Shown: one piece after another, positions 1 to 7,715 of the stretch
Position numbering within the stretch: the first letter of the stretch is position 1
How the letters are laid out: each line of letters begins with the position of its first letter
NCBI GenBank assembly: GCA_964392365.1
Contig: CAYMPH010000002.1
Location: 1-64,000 of the forward strand
Source of the DNA: CAYMPH01 sp964392365
GTDB lineage: Bacteria; Spirochaetota; UBA4802; UBA5550
Direction of reading: 5' to 3'
DNA length: 64,000 nucleotides
The notes under the pieces: generated by a model
Databases searched by the model: none
The model's input: only the letters and a program-made list of their open reading frames with translations
What the model was told of the DNA's origin: nothing
Program-made: the position numbers and the translations under genes

Positions 1-314
1 TTGATTTAATTGAAACAAGAGGAATGTGGATAGGAATAGTTGATGATATTAAAGGTATGCTGGATCTTGATTCACTCAGCATGGCTCCGGGAGACGTTAT
101 GCTTCTATACTCTGATGGTGTCACAGAGGCTTTGAAAAAAGAAACTGCGAAGAGCTCTGACCCTAAATTATTCGGAGACGTGCATCTTGCAGATCTATTT
201 AAAAAGAGTGCATCATTGCATGTTGATGGAATCAAGGATGCAATTTTAAAAGACCTTCAGGGATATACCTGCGGTGATGATGTGACGCTGGTAATTTTAA
301 AGAGAAAAGTTTAA
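1..314 (+). CDS. SpoIIE-family (PP2C-type) serine phosphatase, C-terminal fragment
   Basis: The reading frame is open from base 3 with no start in the window, so this is the last ~104 residues of a gene that begins upstream. The visible part reads LIETRGMWIGI, then GDVMLLYSDGVTEA, and ends CGDDVTLVILK. These are the last conserved blocks of SpoIIE-type PP2C phosphatases: the metal-binding aspartate in the YSDG block and the final DD. Members of this family dephosphorylate anti-sigma-factor antagonists or similar STAS proteins. Whether the missing N-terminus carries PAS, GAF or HAMP sensors cannot be seen. The gene converges on a second phosphatase of the same family 41 bp downstream. Confidence 0.85.
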   Translation, partial: DLIETRGMWIGIVDDIKGMLDLDSLSMAPGDVMLLYSDGVTEALKKETAKSSDPKLFGDVHLADLFKKSASLHVDGIKDAILKDLQGYTCGDDVTLVILKRKV

Positions 315-355
315 ACTTTCAAGCGGATTATTATAGCTGGTAAAGCAAAAAGATG

Positions 356-1426
356 TCAGGTTTTTTTCAGTACAATTATGCTGAGATCATCTTTTAATGT
401 TTTATCAGCTATAAAATTTTGAAAGCTATTAATCAGATTTTTTAAAATTGAAGATGCATCAAGCCCTTTGCTGCTGGATAGAACGTCTATAATTCCATTT
501 TCTCCAAATTCTTCGCCTGCCTTGTTCTGGCTTTCTGTGAGGCAATCTGTATATATCAGAAGCGAATCACCCTGATTCATTTTGAAATTGTATGAAGTAA
601 AAGGTTCAGCCACTGCACTAATCCCGAGAAGGCTTCCCTGAATCGGACCTTCCTCCGGAATGACTTTAGATGTATTATTATCTGATTCTCTGTGCAGAAA
701 AATATCCGGATGCGCACTGTTTGAGTATTCTACAGTATTGCCGTTAAATCTTAATAAAACAGCAGTCAGATAATTTTCTGATGCACCCATCTGTGTTATC
801 AGCCGGCTGTTTATTTTATCAAGAATCACGTTAATCGGGAGATTATCTTTATTGTTAAATTCCCTGAAAAAAATAGGTTTCGCTAAAATTGTAAGAAGGC
901 TTGACGCAATTCCATGCCCGGAAACGTCTGCAAGCACAACTCCTTTTAAATCGTGTGTTTCCTTGTTCTGGTAAAAATCATAGAAATCTCCAGAAACTGA
1001 TGAGCATGGCTGGTAATGAAAAGCTATATCGTAATTATTTACTGCAGGTTTAGCTTCAAAAAGAAGGTTACGCTGAACATTTGCAGCCATCTTCATATCT
1101 TTTGCATGCATTTCAAAAAGATTATTAAGCTTGTCATTGAATTCTTTTAATAAAATTTTCTGGCTTTCGTTTTCCATTATGAGCGCAAGCGAATCGGAGT
1201 GCTCTTCCTCGAATTTCATCAGCTGCTCCTGGCTTTTGCAGAGTTCCCATTCATTTAAAAACAGCATATAAAGATATCTGCCGTATTCAAGGTCAATGTA
1301 ATCGAGGATTTCATTGTATTGTATACTGCTTATTCCGCTTTCGTCAGATTTAATAGCAGGAAATATCTTTTCAAAACGCAGCCTGGCAGAACTATTTTTA
1401 TTTTTTTTATTAGAATTATCCATCAA
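356..1426 (-). CDS. SpoIIE-family PP2C serine phosphatase
   Basis: A 356-residue protein. The first ~125 residues have no domain I recognise and look helical. The catalytic part starts near AANVQRNLLF, the helix that usually opens SpoIIE domains, followed by SVSGDFYDF, ADVSGHGIASSLL, LLIYTDCLTESQN and the terminal LKDDLSIIVLKK. The metal-binding aspartates (GDF, DVSGHG, TDC, DD) are all present, so it should be active. The usual glycine of YTDG is a cysteine here. No transmembrane segment is seen, so it is probably a cytoplasmic output phosphatase of a partner-switching pathway. No cognate anti-sigma kinase or antagonist lies nearby. Confidence 0.9.
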   Translation of the reverse strand: MMDNSNKKNKNSSARLRFEKIFPAIKSDESGISSIQYNEILDYIDLEYGRYLYMLFLNEWELCKSQEQLMKFEEEHSDSLALIMENESQKILLKEFNDKLNNLFEMHAKDMKMAANVQRNLLFEAKPAVNNYDIAFHYQPCSSVSGDFYDFYQNKETHDLKGVVLADVSGHGIASSLLTILAKPIFFREFNNKDNLPINVILDKINSRLITQMGASENYLTAVLLRFNGNTVEYSNSAHPDIFLHRESDNNTSKVIPEEGPIQGSLLGISAVAEPFTSYNFKMNQGDSLLIYTDCLTESQNKAGEEFGENGIIDVLSSSKGLDASSILKNLINSFQNFIADKTLKDDLSIIVLKKT

Positions 1427-1561
1427 TTATATCAATAACGGAATGTATTTAAACAGTCAAGTAAAATAGAATTAAATTAATAATTAATCAATTAAAGAAT
1501 AAATCATGATTTTTACTGTTTTTTATTTAGTATTGGATTGTTTGAAAAAAAATTATCCTTA

Positions 1562-2605
1562 TTAATGTTTATGTCTGTGATGAATGTCAGGCCAGTGCGG
1601 ATGTGAATGAACTAAATTTTTGTGTAAATGTAAATGTTCATGAAAAGATATTTTTTCGTCATGTTTATGATCATGATGAAAATCATCGTGATTATGTAAA
1701 TGAGTATGTTCGATTTTATCATGTTCATGGCGGTGCTCGTGCTTTTCAAAAGCTAAGAGAGTGATTGAAAATATCAGTAATATAAATGAAATAATCTGCA
1801 GAATAGTTATTCTTTCAGATAAAAAAAATACTGCAAAAAAAACTCCAAAAAACGGTGCACTTGAAAATATTATCTGGCTTCTTATAGCTCCAAGTTTCTG
1901 AGCTGAAATAATATAAAAAACAATGCTTATTCCGTATGATATACTGCCCAGAATAATTCCGTAAATAATAAATTTAAAAGAAATCGGAGAATTGAAAATG
2001 AAAAAACCTATTGTTATATTTATTATTCCTGCAAAAAAACCTTTTAAAAAAGTGCTCTGCACTGCAGAAATTCCGTCAATTAAAGCTGTAAAATGATTAT
2101 CAAATCCCCAGCATATACATGCTGAAGTAACAAGTAATGCTGATATAATTCCTGAATTACCTTCATTAATTGTTAATAATACGCCTGATGTTAGTGCAAT
2201 CATAACACCAATCCAACCTTTTCTGCCTAAATAATCTTTAAAGAATAAAAAACCCAGAACAGATGTAGCTACAAGTTCAAGGTTTAACCATAATGAAACT
2301 GATGAAGCAGATGCAAATTTAAGTCCGAATAATATTAAAATCGGGCCGATGATACCACCGAGAATTATGGCACCACAAAGTCTGTTGACATTCGATCTGT
2401 TTAATTTAAAAATATAAAATAATTCTTTTCTTGATAAAACTACAGGAAATAATCCAATTGATGCACCAAGATATAATAAACCGGCAAGTGAAAATGGATT
2501 CATGTCATTCAGTAATAATTTATTTATCGGAGTTGCAATACCGAATAATAATGCAGATATGATCGCAAGAATTATTGGAAAGATATTGTTTTTTATCAGG
2601 TTCAT
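1562..2605 (-). CDS. DMT/EamA-family transporter with a histidine-rich C-terminal tail
   Basis: A 347-residue membrane protein with about ten hydrophobic helices in the first ~285 residues. It has the two-repeat layout of EamA-type drug/metabolite transporters (for example AIISALLFGIATPINKLL at the start and ALLVTSACICWGFDNHFT at the start of the second half). The last ~60 residues are soluble and contain about 23 histidines in HxH and HDHKH-type runs. Such tails bind Zn, Ni or Co in known metal transporters and chaperones, so a metal-related substrate or metal gating is a reasonable inference. The membrane domain alone does not reveal the substrate. It stands alone, with no Shine-Dalgarno visible ahead of the ATG. 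Confidence 0.85.
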   Translation of the reverse strand: MNLIKNNIFPIILAIISALLFGIATPINKLLLNDMNPFSLAGLLYLGASIGLFPVVLSRKELFYIFKLNRSNVNRLCGAIILGGIIGPILILFGLKFASASSVSLWLNLELVATSVLGFLFFKDYLGRKGWIGVMIALTSGVLLTINEGNSGIISALLVTSACICWGFDNHFTALIDGISAVQSTFLKGFFAGIINITIGFFIFNSPISFKFIIYGIILGSISYGISIVFYIISAQKLGAIRSQIIFSSAPFFGVFFAVFFLSERITILQIISFILLIFSITLLAFEKHEHRHEHDKIEHTHLHNHDDFHHDHKHDEKISFHEHLHLHKNLVHSHPHWPDIHHRHKH

Positions 2606-2695
2606 TTATTTATTCGGGAGTAATTAAATTTGTATGCTTATATGTATTCTATATTAAAAAAACTGCAACAATTTTCTGTTTGTGATTTTGTTATT

Positions 2696-5557
2696 TTAAA
2701 ACTGAAAATATATAAAAGACTTAATATCTGCAATTGAAACATTGTAAAGTAAAATCGTAACAATTGCAGCTGCAGCGCCTTTGAAAGCCGGGTGAAGATT
2801 GATAAATATATTTGATGCGTAAGATTTAAACTTCAATGGCGAAAAATGTACTGCATAATATAGAAGTGTAACAGCTATTATTGCAATAGTTAAATTAGGT
2901 GTGCTGAATTTTAAAGCTGCAATAGAATTCAGCACATCAATAAAATTCTGCCAGGAAGCAGCACGGAATATTATCCATCCGAAAAGAACAATTGCGAGTG
3001 TTATAAAAATTCTGAATCCATTAATAATCTTATGCGAAGATTTTTTTGCAAGACCCGTTGCCCTCTCAAAAGCAAGAAATAATCCGTAGTATGTTCCCCA
3101 CATAATAAAATTTACAGCAGCTCCGTGCCATAAACCGCACAGCAGCATTGTGATAATAAGATTAAAATATACACGCTTTTTGTTTCCGCCAATAGAGATA
3201 TAAAGATAATCCCTGAACCATGCCCCGAGAGTGATGTGCCATCTTCTCCAGAAATCAGTAATAGAGAACGCAGTGTAAGGCCTGTTGAAGTTTTCCGGAA
3301 GTTTGAATCCAAGTAATGCTGCGCATCCTATGGCTATATCAGTATAACCCGAAAAGTCGCCATAAATCTGAGCCCCGTATGAAACAACAGCTGTGAGCAT
3401 TTCCACAGACGAAAACATTCCAGGGTTCGCAAAAACACGGTCAACTAAATTAGCTCCCAGCCAATCTGCGCCTGCTTTTTTTATAAGGCCGCACAAAATT
3501 AAAAAAACTCCAGATGCATAAAGATTCATGGTTGCAGGCATCTGATATTTATTGAAAGCAGCGAAGAGTCTGCCTTCGCCTTTCGTGAATTTGAAAAAAT
3601 CTGAAGACCGGGATATAGGCCCTGCAAGCAGCTGAGGAAAAAATGAAACAAATGCGATATAATCAGACAGGCTCCTCGCGGGATTGCATTTCCCCCTGTA
3701 AATATCAATCGTGTAGGAAAGAGATTTAAATATAAAAAAAGAAATTCCCGCAGGCAGGACAATATTATATACAGGAAGCGCTGCGGCCTGACCGAAAAAT
3801 TGCGCTGCACTGTTCAGTGATGAAGCTGTAAAAAATGCATATTTAAAAGCAAAAAGAATTCCAAGATCAGTAATTATTGAACCTGCAAGAATTTTTTTCC
3901 CGCTGAATCCTTTTTGCCGTGAATTCCGGATAGCCTGACCAAATAAATAATCCGAAACTGAAATCAATAGAAGAACGAGTACAGGCCACACTGCAAGGCT
4001 TGCATAAAAATAGAATGAAGCCGCTGTGATGAAAATTATTCTCCATTTGAATTTTTTCAGCATAAAAAAAGATATTATCAATACGATTATGAAAAAAAAT
4101 CCGAAACCTTTTGTGTTGAATAGTAATGATTTATTCCTTTCAGTCTGTGCTCTGATTTCATTTACTTTTTTTATCTCAGCAGTTTTTCCGAGGTAAGCCT
4201 TATAGGAATTTATCAATGTGTCATAGATTGCAGCTGCCATAAGGTTGCCGCCTCTGACTGAGAGATGCATGTAATCATCAAGAGCCATTCCGGACTGGAC
4301 AAGGCCCTGCATATGCCCTGGACCGCCAAGGAACTCGTATGTATCGAAAAAAGCAAAACCGGATTCATCGCAGATTTCCCTTTGGAGTCTGCGTACTTCG
4401 AGCGTATCTTTCATCGGCAGGAGTGCGCCTGTTTTTTTATTGAGACGCTCCGGCGTGCCGATTACAAGTACATCTGCGTTTGGCGAATATTTTTTTAAAC
4501 GTTTAACCCAGCTCCGCATCTGTTCTTTCATCAATTCAGGAGTGAGTTTTGCTACAGAGTCAAGAGAAGCAGCTTCGTTGATGCCGTACTGAAATATTAT
4601 CAGATCAGGAGAAATGAATTTCATTCCCGGTTCAAAGTATTCCTCAGGGACAGCACCGAGCCATGACATGTGGGTGCCCATTCTTATCGGCGTACTGTAT
4701 GCAATCCCGCCTGAAGTCTCAAGGTTTATGCCGTCAATATATGGAAGCGGAAAATTTGAGCCGCTAAAAGAAATGTCTGCTGTTCCTGTGTTGAGATTTT
4801 CGAATGATAAAATTTTAACTTCCCCGGATTTCATGCTGACGTTTTTTTCTGATTCGCCTGATGCTGATTTAAGCTTTATCGAATATTTATTTTCATCTGG
4901 AAAAATATTCCTGGGCGCTCTAATAAATAAATCAATCCTGTTCCATGGTTTAAAACCTTCGGCAGTTTTAAATTTTAATTCTGAAAATGGGGATAATACT
5001 CTGCCCGATTCTCCCGTAAAACCAAGATCGTAATTAATCGAAGGATAAAGATAGAGAGTCCCGTTCTGTATAAATTTATGTCCAAGCGAATGAAGCTGGA
5101 ATCCGGCCTGTACTGTATTGTTTACATGGTCTTTAAGTTTTGTCGCGGATGTTTCTATCGATGAAACTAAGCCCCTTCCGCCGTCGCCGAAATCGCGCTG
5201 AAAATTTCTTTTCATCACGGCAGTCATATTGTCGCCCCATATAAGTGAATCCCCCCAGTGTATAATCCTCACCCTGGTTATTTTTTTTTCTTCAAGAGAA
5301 TTAAGCCTTGAAAAAAACCTCGCCAGCCTTGAATTGTTTTCACCTGAATGGAAATATTTTTCTTTTTTTGCTTCAACAGGTTTCTTTTCGCGATCTTCCT
5401 GCCATTGCATGAATTCATTGACTGAATTCGGAAAAAAATCCCTTAAATCAGGAAAAATTTTAATTCCGGCTGCTGTTGCAAAATTTTGCTGGATAAATGC
5501 AGTGCATAATAGAATTCCTATATATGCTGCCAGCGCTGAGATGAAACTTTTCTTCAT
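2696..5557 (-). CDS. SGNH-hydrolase / MBOAT O-acyltransferase fusion
   Basis: A 953-residue two-part protein. After an N-terminal hydrophobic segment comes an SGNH/GDSL-type esterase domain: block I WGDSLIWG with Ser near residue 104, a QYGINE block for oxyanion/Asn, and DDYMHLS for the Asp-His pair. From about residue 480 onward it is a multi-helix MBOAT domain of the AlgI/DltB class, with PQLLAGPISR, YGDFSGYTDIAIG, DFWRRWHITLGAW and GLWHGAAVNF carrying the conserved histidine near residue 811. MBOAT proteins move acyl groups across the membrane and SGNH partners (AlgJ/AlgX, PatB, DltD) complete transfer to a periplasmic glycan. Here both steps sit in one chain. The glycan acceptor is unknown and no polysaccharide operon surrounds it. 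Confidence 0.9.
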   Translation of the reverse strand: MKKSFISALAAYIGILLCTAFIQQNFATAAGIKIFPDLRDFFPNSVNEFMQWQEDREKKPVEAKKEKYFHSGENNSRLARFFSRLNSLEEKKITRVRIIHWGDSLIWGDNMTAVMKRNFQRDFGDGGRGLVSSIETSATKLKDHVNNTVQAGFQLHSLGHKFIQNGTLYLYPSINYDLGFTGESGRVLSPFSELKFKTAEGFKPWNRIDLFIRAPRNIFPDENKYSIKLKSASGESEKNVSMKSGEVKILSFENLNTGTADISFSGSNFPLPYIDGINLETSGGIAYSTPIRMGTHMSWLGAVPEEYFEPGMKFISPDLIIFQYGINEAASLDSVAKLTPELMKEQMRSWVKRLKKYSPNADVLVIGTPERLNKKTGALLPMKDTLEVRRLQREICDESGFAFFDTYEFLGGPGHMQGLVQSGMALDDYMHLSVRGGNLMAAAIYDTLINSYKAYLGKTAEIKKVNEIRAQTERNKSLLFNTKGFGFFFIIVLIISFFMLKKFKWRIIFITAASFYFYASLAVWPVLVLLLISVSDYLFGQAIRNSRQKGFSGKKILAGSIITDLGILFAFKYAFFTASSLNSAAQFFGQAAALPVYNIVLPAGISFFIFKSLSYTIDIYRGKCNPARSLSDYIAFVSFFPQLLAGPISRSSDFFKFTKGEGRLFAAFNKYQMPATMNLYASGVFLILCGLIKKAGADWLGANLVDRVFANPGMFSSVEMLTAVVSYGAQIYGDFSGYTDIAIGCAALLGFKLPENFNRPYTAFSITDFWRRWHITLGAWFRDYLYISIGGNKKRVYFNLIITMLLCGLWHGAAVNFIMWGTYYGLFLAFERATGLAKKSSHKIINGFRIFITLAIVLFGWIIFRAASWQNFIDVLNSIAALKFSTPNLTIAIIAVTLLYYAVHFSPLKFKSYASNIFINLHPAFKGAAAAIVTILLYNVSIADIKSFIYFQF

Positions 5558-5579
5558 TGAATAAGTTCTTTCCTGAGGA

Positions 5580-5960
5580 CTAAGTTAAAAATATTTCTTC
5601 TTTTTTTAAAGCATTTTGCAGCTTTTTATCAAATGTCCAGATTTTAGCTTTATGATGTCTGCAGCAGATAATAATAACACAATCAATAAGACCGATACCT
5701 TTGGAGATCAGTTTATGCTCTGATGAATATATACCAGCATTAATATATGAATTGGAAGCGTCAGCTTTTGGCAAATTATTCCAGTAGGATAAAATAATCT
5801 CTCTTTCCCGTTTATCTTTTGCACCTTGAAGCAATTCTGCAAATATACAATCAATCGCTAATACACTCTGGTTCTCAATAAGTTCTTGAAGCGGAGAATA
5901 GTATTCAGTATTGCCTTTTAAAAATTCAACCCAGACTGATGTGTCAGCAATAATTTTCAT
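5580..5960 (-). CDS. vapC: PIN-domain ribonuclease toxin, VapC family
   Basis: A 126-residue PIN domain. The acidic metal-binding residues are in place: IADTSVW at the N-terminus, AELLQG in the middle, then DCVII and the late TFDKKL aspartate. VapC proteins are Mg-dependent endoribonucleases that typically cut tRNA or rRNA. Its ATG overlaps the stop of the upstream antitoxin gene in an ATGA arrangement, the usual coupling for a toxin translated after its antitoxin. It looks complete and intact. Confidence 0.92.
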   Translation of the reverse strand: MKIIADTSVWVEFLKGNTEYYSPLQELIENQSVLAIDCIFAELLQGAKDKREREIILSYWNNLPKADASNSYINAGIYSSEHKLISKGIGLIDCVIIICCRHHKAKIWTFDKKLQNALKKEEIFLT

Positions 5961-6169
5961 TTGCGATTGATTTCACGGGCTTTTGATGATGAAAACTCCG
6001 GCGAAAATTTCAACGGCTGTTTTTTTACTACAGAGTTGAGTTCTTTAATTTTTTTAAGAGCAAGCCATTCATTGAGAACAACAATAAGGGACTCTGTAAT
6101 ATTTTTTGCGCCGGTATATTGTTTAATTCCATGAACAATTTCATCAGGTATTAATGCAGTTACTTTCAT
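5957..6169 (-). CDS. vapB: VapB-type antitoxin
   Basis: A ~70-residue protein starting MKVTALIPDEIVHG, a ribbon-helix-helix-like N-terminus (short beta strand then TESLIVVLNEWLALKK helix), with a charged, probably disordered C-terminus that would wrap the toxin. A longer reading from a TTG at 6205 is possible but that TTG is the first base triplet of a perfect TTGACA promoter box and the extra residues would run through the promoter and operator. I therefore take the ATG at 6169, which falls at the expected transcription start, so the mRNA is probably leaderless. Start choice is inference from sequence. Confidence 0.85.
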   Translation of the reverse strand: MKVTALIPDEIVHGIKQYTGAKNITESLIVVLNEWLALKKIKELNSVVKKQPLKFSPEFSSSKAREINRK

Positions 6170-6172
6170 ACG

Positions 6173-6205
6173 ATTATATATACGAATACATATCGTATTT
6201 GTCAA
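6173..6205 (-). promoter_or_regulatory. vapBC promoter with embedded operator
   Basis: On the minus strand a perfect -35 box TTGACA (6200-6205) is followed after 17 bp by TATATA (6177-6182); a TATAAT overlaps it at 6173-6178. The spacer holds an inverted repeat, ATACGA (read on plus at 6180-6185) and TCGTAT (6193-6198) with a 7-bp centre. A third copy of ATACGAT overlaps the start codon (6168-6174). VapBC complexes generally repress their own promoter through such palindromes, so this is the likely autoregulatory operator. Transcription would start at or next to the ATG. Confidence 0.75.
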
Positions 6206-6241
6206 GAAAAAAGATGTTTTTATAAAGAAATGTAAATTCCA

Positions 6242-7360
6242 TTATAATGATTTTTCCCACCAGTTGTTGTTCTGAAATTTTGTAATGATGTTGACAATAT
6301 CTCCAATAAGAGGTGTAATAATTTCCATATTTTTTTCCTTGTTATAAAAGAATAATTTTTCCATAGGATCTTTCCACGAATGCAGCGATAACAGATACTT
6401 GCCCCAGTGTATAGGTAATAATTTACGGCCTTTTAAATCAGCTTGAGCATCTAACACCTGATTCGGCAGTTCGTGCACATAACGCCAATCGTTGTTATAC
6501 TGCCCGCATTCAAGCATAGTGATATCAAACGGACCATATTTATTACCAATTGATTTATAATGCTCTCCATAGCCTGAATCACCGCTGAAGAATATTTTAA
6601 AGTTATCGATATTTATAACCCAGGATGACCATAGGGTTTTATTTGAATCAATTATTTTCCTTCCTGAAAAATGCCTTGCAGGGGTGCAGGTAAATATTTT
6701 ATTTTTATCAGCAGTATAATCCTCCCACCAGTCCAACTCGATAATTTTATCTGATGATACACCCCATTTGATCAGATGCGATGATACTCCCAGCGGAACC
6801 AGAAATAATCCGGCTTTATTTTTTAATTTATTGATTGATTCATAATCCAGGTGATCGTAATGGTCATGTGAGATTATTACGATGTTAATGTCAGGTAAAT
6901 CCTCAACTTTTGGAGTATCTGAATATTTGAATACTTTTGTTCCAATGAACGAAACCGGAGACGGGCTGTTGCTGAAAACAGGATCAGTTAAGATTATAAA
7001 CCCATTGATATTTAAAATTACAGTTGAATGTCCAAGCCAGGAAATATAAAATCCTTTACTGCCTGCAAATTTTTCCCTGTCAAATTTTATTGTATTAATC
7101 ACGTGCGATGGGTAGCGTTCTTTCTGCCCATTAAAAAATTCTATAATAGTCTTAGATATCGGACTATCTTCACTTCTGATTGGAGTTTTAACTGTATTTA
7201 TAAATTTATTATTCTGATAATTTGCTGATTTTTTTATACGGTTCAATGAAATTCCATCAGGAGCTGATCCGAGCTGCGGGGCTAAAAAAAACCATATTAA
7301 TAAAAAAATTATAATTGCTGAAAAAATATATAACATAAGCACCTTTATTTTTATATTCAT
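6242..7360 (-). CDS. Membrane-anchored metallo-beta-lactamase-fold hydrolase (UlaG/NAPE-PLD-like)
   Basis: About 372 residues. An N-terminal membrane anchor (VLMLYIFSAIIIFLLIWFF) precedes a metallo-beta-lactamase fold: WLGHSTVILNINGFIILTDPVF, the metal motif SHDHYDHLD, then PARHFSGR, FFSGDSGYGEHY and PIHWGKY. The order and wording match the L-ascorbate-6-P lactonase UlaG / N-acyl-phosphatidylethanolamine phospholipase D branch. The membrane anchor favours a lipid or envelope substrate, but substrate cannot be read from sequence. The start at 7360 is chosen because GGAGGAG lies about 12 nt upstream. A longer frame to 7504 has no ribosome site and runs through a small hairpin. Confidence 0.85.
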   Translation of the reverse strand: MNIKIKVLMLYIFSAIIIFLLIWFFLAPQLGSAPDGISLNRIKKSANYQNNKFINTVKTPIRSEDSPISKTIIEFFNGQKERYPSHVINTIKFDREKFAGSKGFYISWLGHSTVILNINGFIILTDPVFSNSPSPVSFIGTKVFKYSDTPKVEDLPDINIVIISHDHYDHLDYESINKLKNKAGLFLVPLGVSSHLIKWGVSSDKIIELDWWEDYTADKNKIFTCTPARHFSGRKIIDSNKTLWSSWVINIDNFKIFFSGDSGYGEHYKSIGNKYGPFDITMLECGQYNNDWRYVHELPNQVLDAQADLKGRKLLPIHWGKYLLSLHSWKDPMEKLFFYNKEKNMEIITPLIGDIVNIITKFQNNNWWEKSL

Positions 7361-7715
7361 GTTAAAAAAAATTCTCCTCCCCGGAAGACAAGGTAAGTAA
7401 ATTTTATCCGGAGAATTTGTCAAATCAACTTTTAGGATCAGAGCCCTGTTTTCTGCATTTATAAAACCAGATAAAATTCTTTCTGACAGGAAGTCAGAAA
7501 GCACAAGCGAGGACGGCAGAAGGCCATCCGCAGTGGATGAATAAAATTTGTATTAGTAGAAGGCAAGCAGCCGCGGCGTTTGAGCGGTCGGCGGTGGGTG
7601 GATTCTAAAGGAGGGAGGCATGCCGAAATAATGCCTCCCTCCTTTAGATATAGTAATACCTTGCATTCTATGTGAAAGAGTATAGCTCTGCGCCAGCAGA
7701 AGAATATTTTATATA
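7361..7715. other. Intergenic region with GC-rich patch and inverted repeats
   Basis: This 355-bp gap holds no gene I believe. Bases 7501-7650 are about 53 % G+C by hand count, far above the neighbouring genes. Inverted repeats are CTTTCTGAC/GTCAGAAAG at 7479-7501 (5-nt loop), CATCC/GGATG at 7525-7539, and the perfect 17-bp hairpin listed separately at 7605-7647. The composition suggests a mobile or structured non-coding element rather than ordinary spacer. Confidence 0.6.
7605..7647. repeat. Perfect 17-bp inverted repeat (hairpin, possible terminator of ychF-like gene)
   Basis: CTAAAGGAGGGAGGCAT at 7605-7621 and its exact reverse complement at 7631-7647 enclose a 9-base loop. It lies 69 bp after the stop of the minus-strand YchF-like gene and could end its transcription. 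However, no T-run follows on either strand, so it is not a canonical intrinsic terminator. It could also be the end or core of a small repetitive element. Confidence 0.7.

Noticed and set aside
4614..5033. 139-residue plus-strand frame inside the SGNH-MBOAT gene
   Set aside because: Shadow of the coding strand; the opposite frame carries clear catalytic motifs.
6170..6205. A longer vapB reading from TTG at 6205
   Set aside because: The TTG is part of the TTGACA promoter box and the extension translates the promoter and operator; the ATG at 6169 is more likely.
7361..7504. N-terminal extension of the metallo-beta-lactamase-fold gene to 7504
   Set aside because: No ribosome site at 7504, the stretch contains a hairpin at its start, and a strong GGAGGAG precedes the ATG at 7360.
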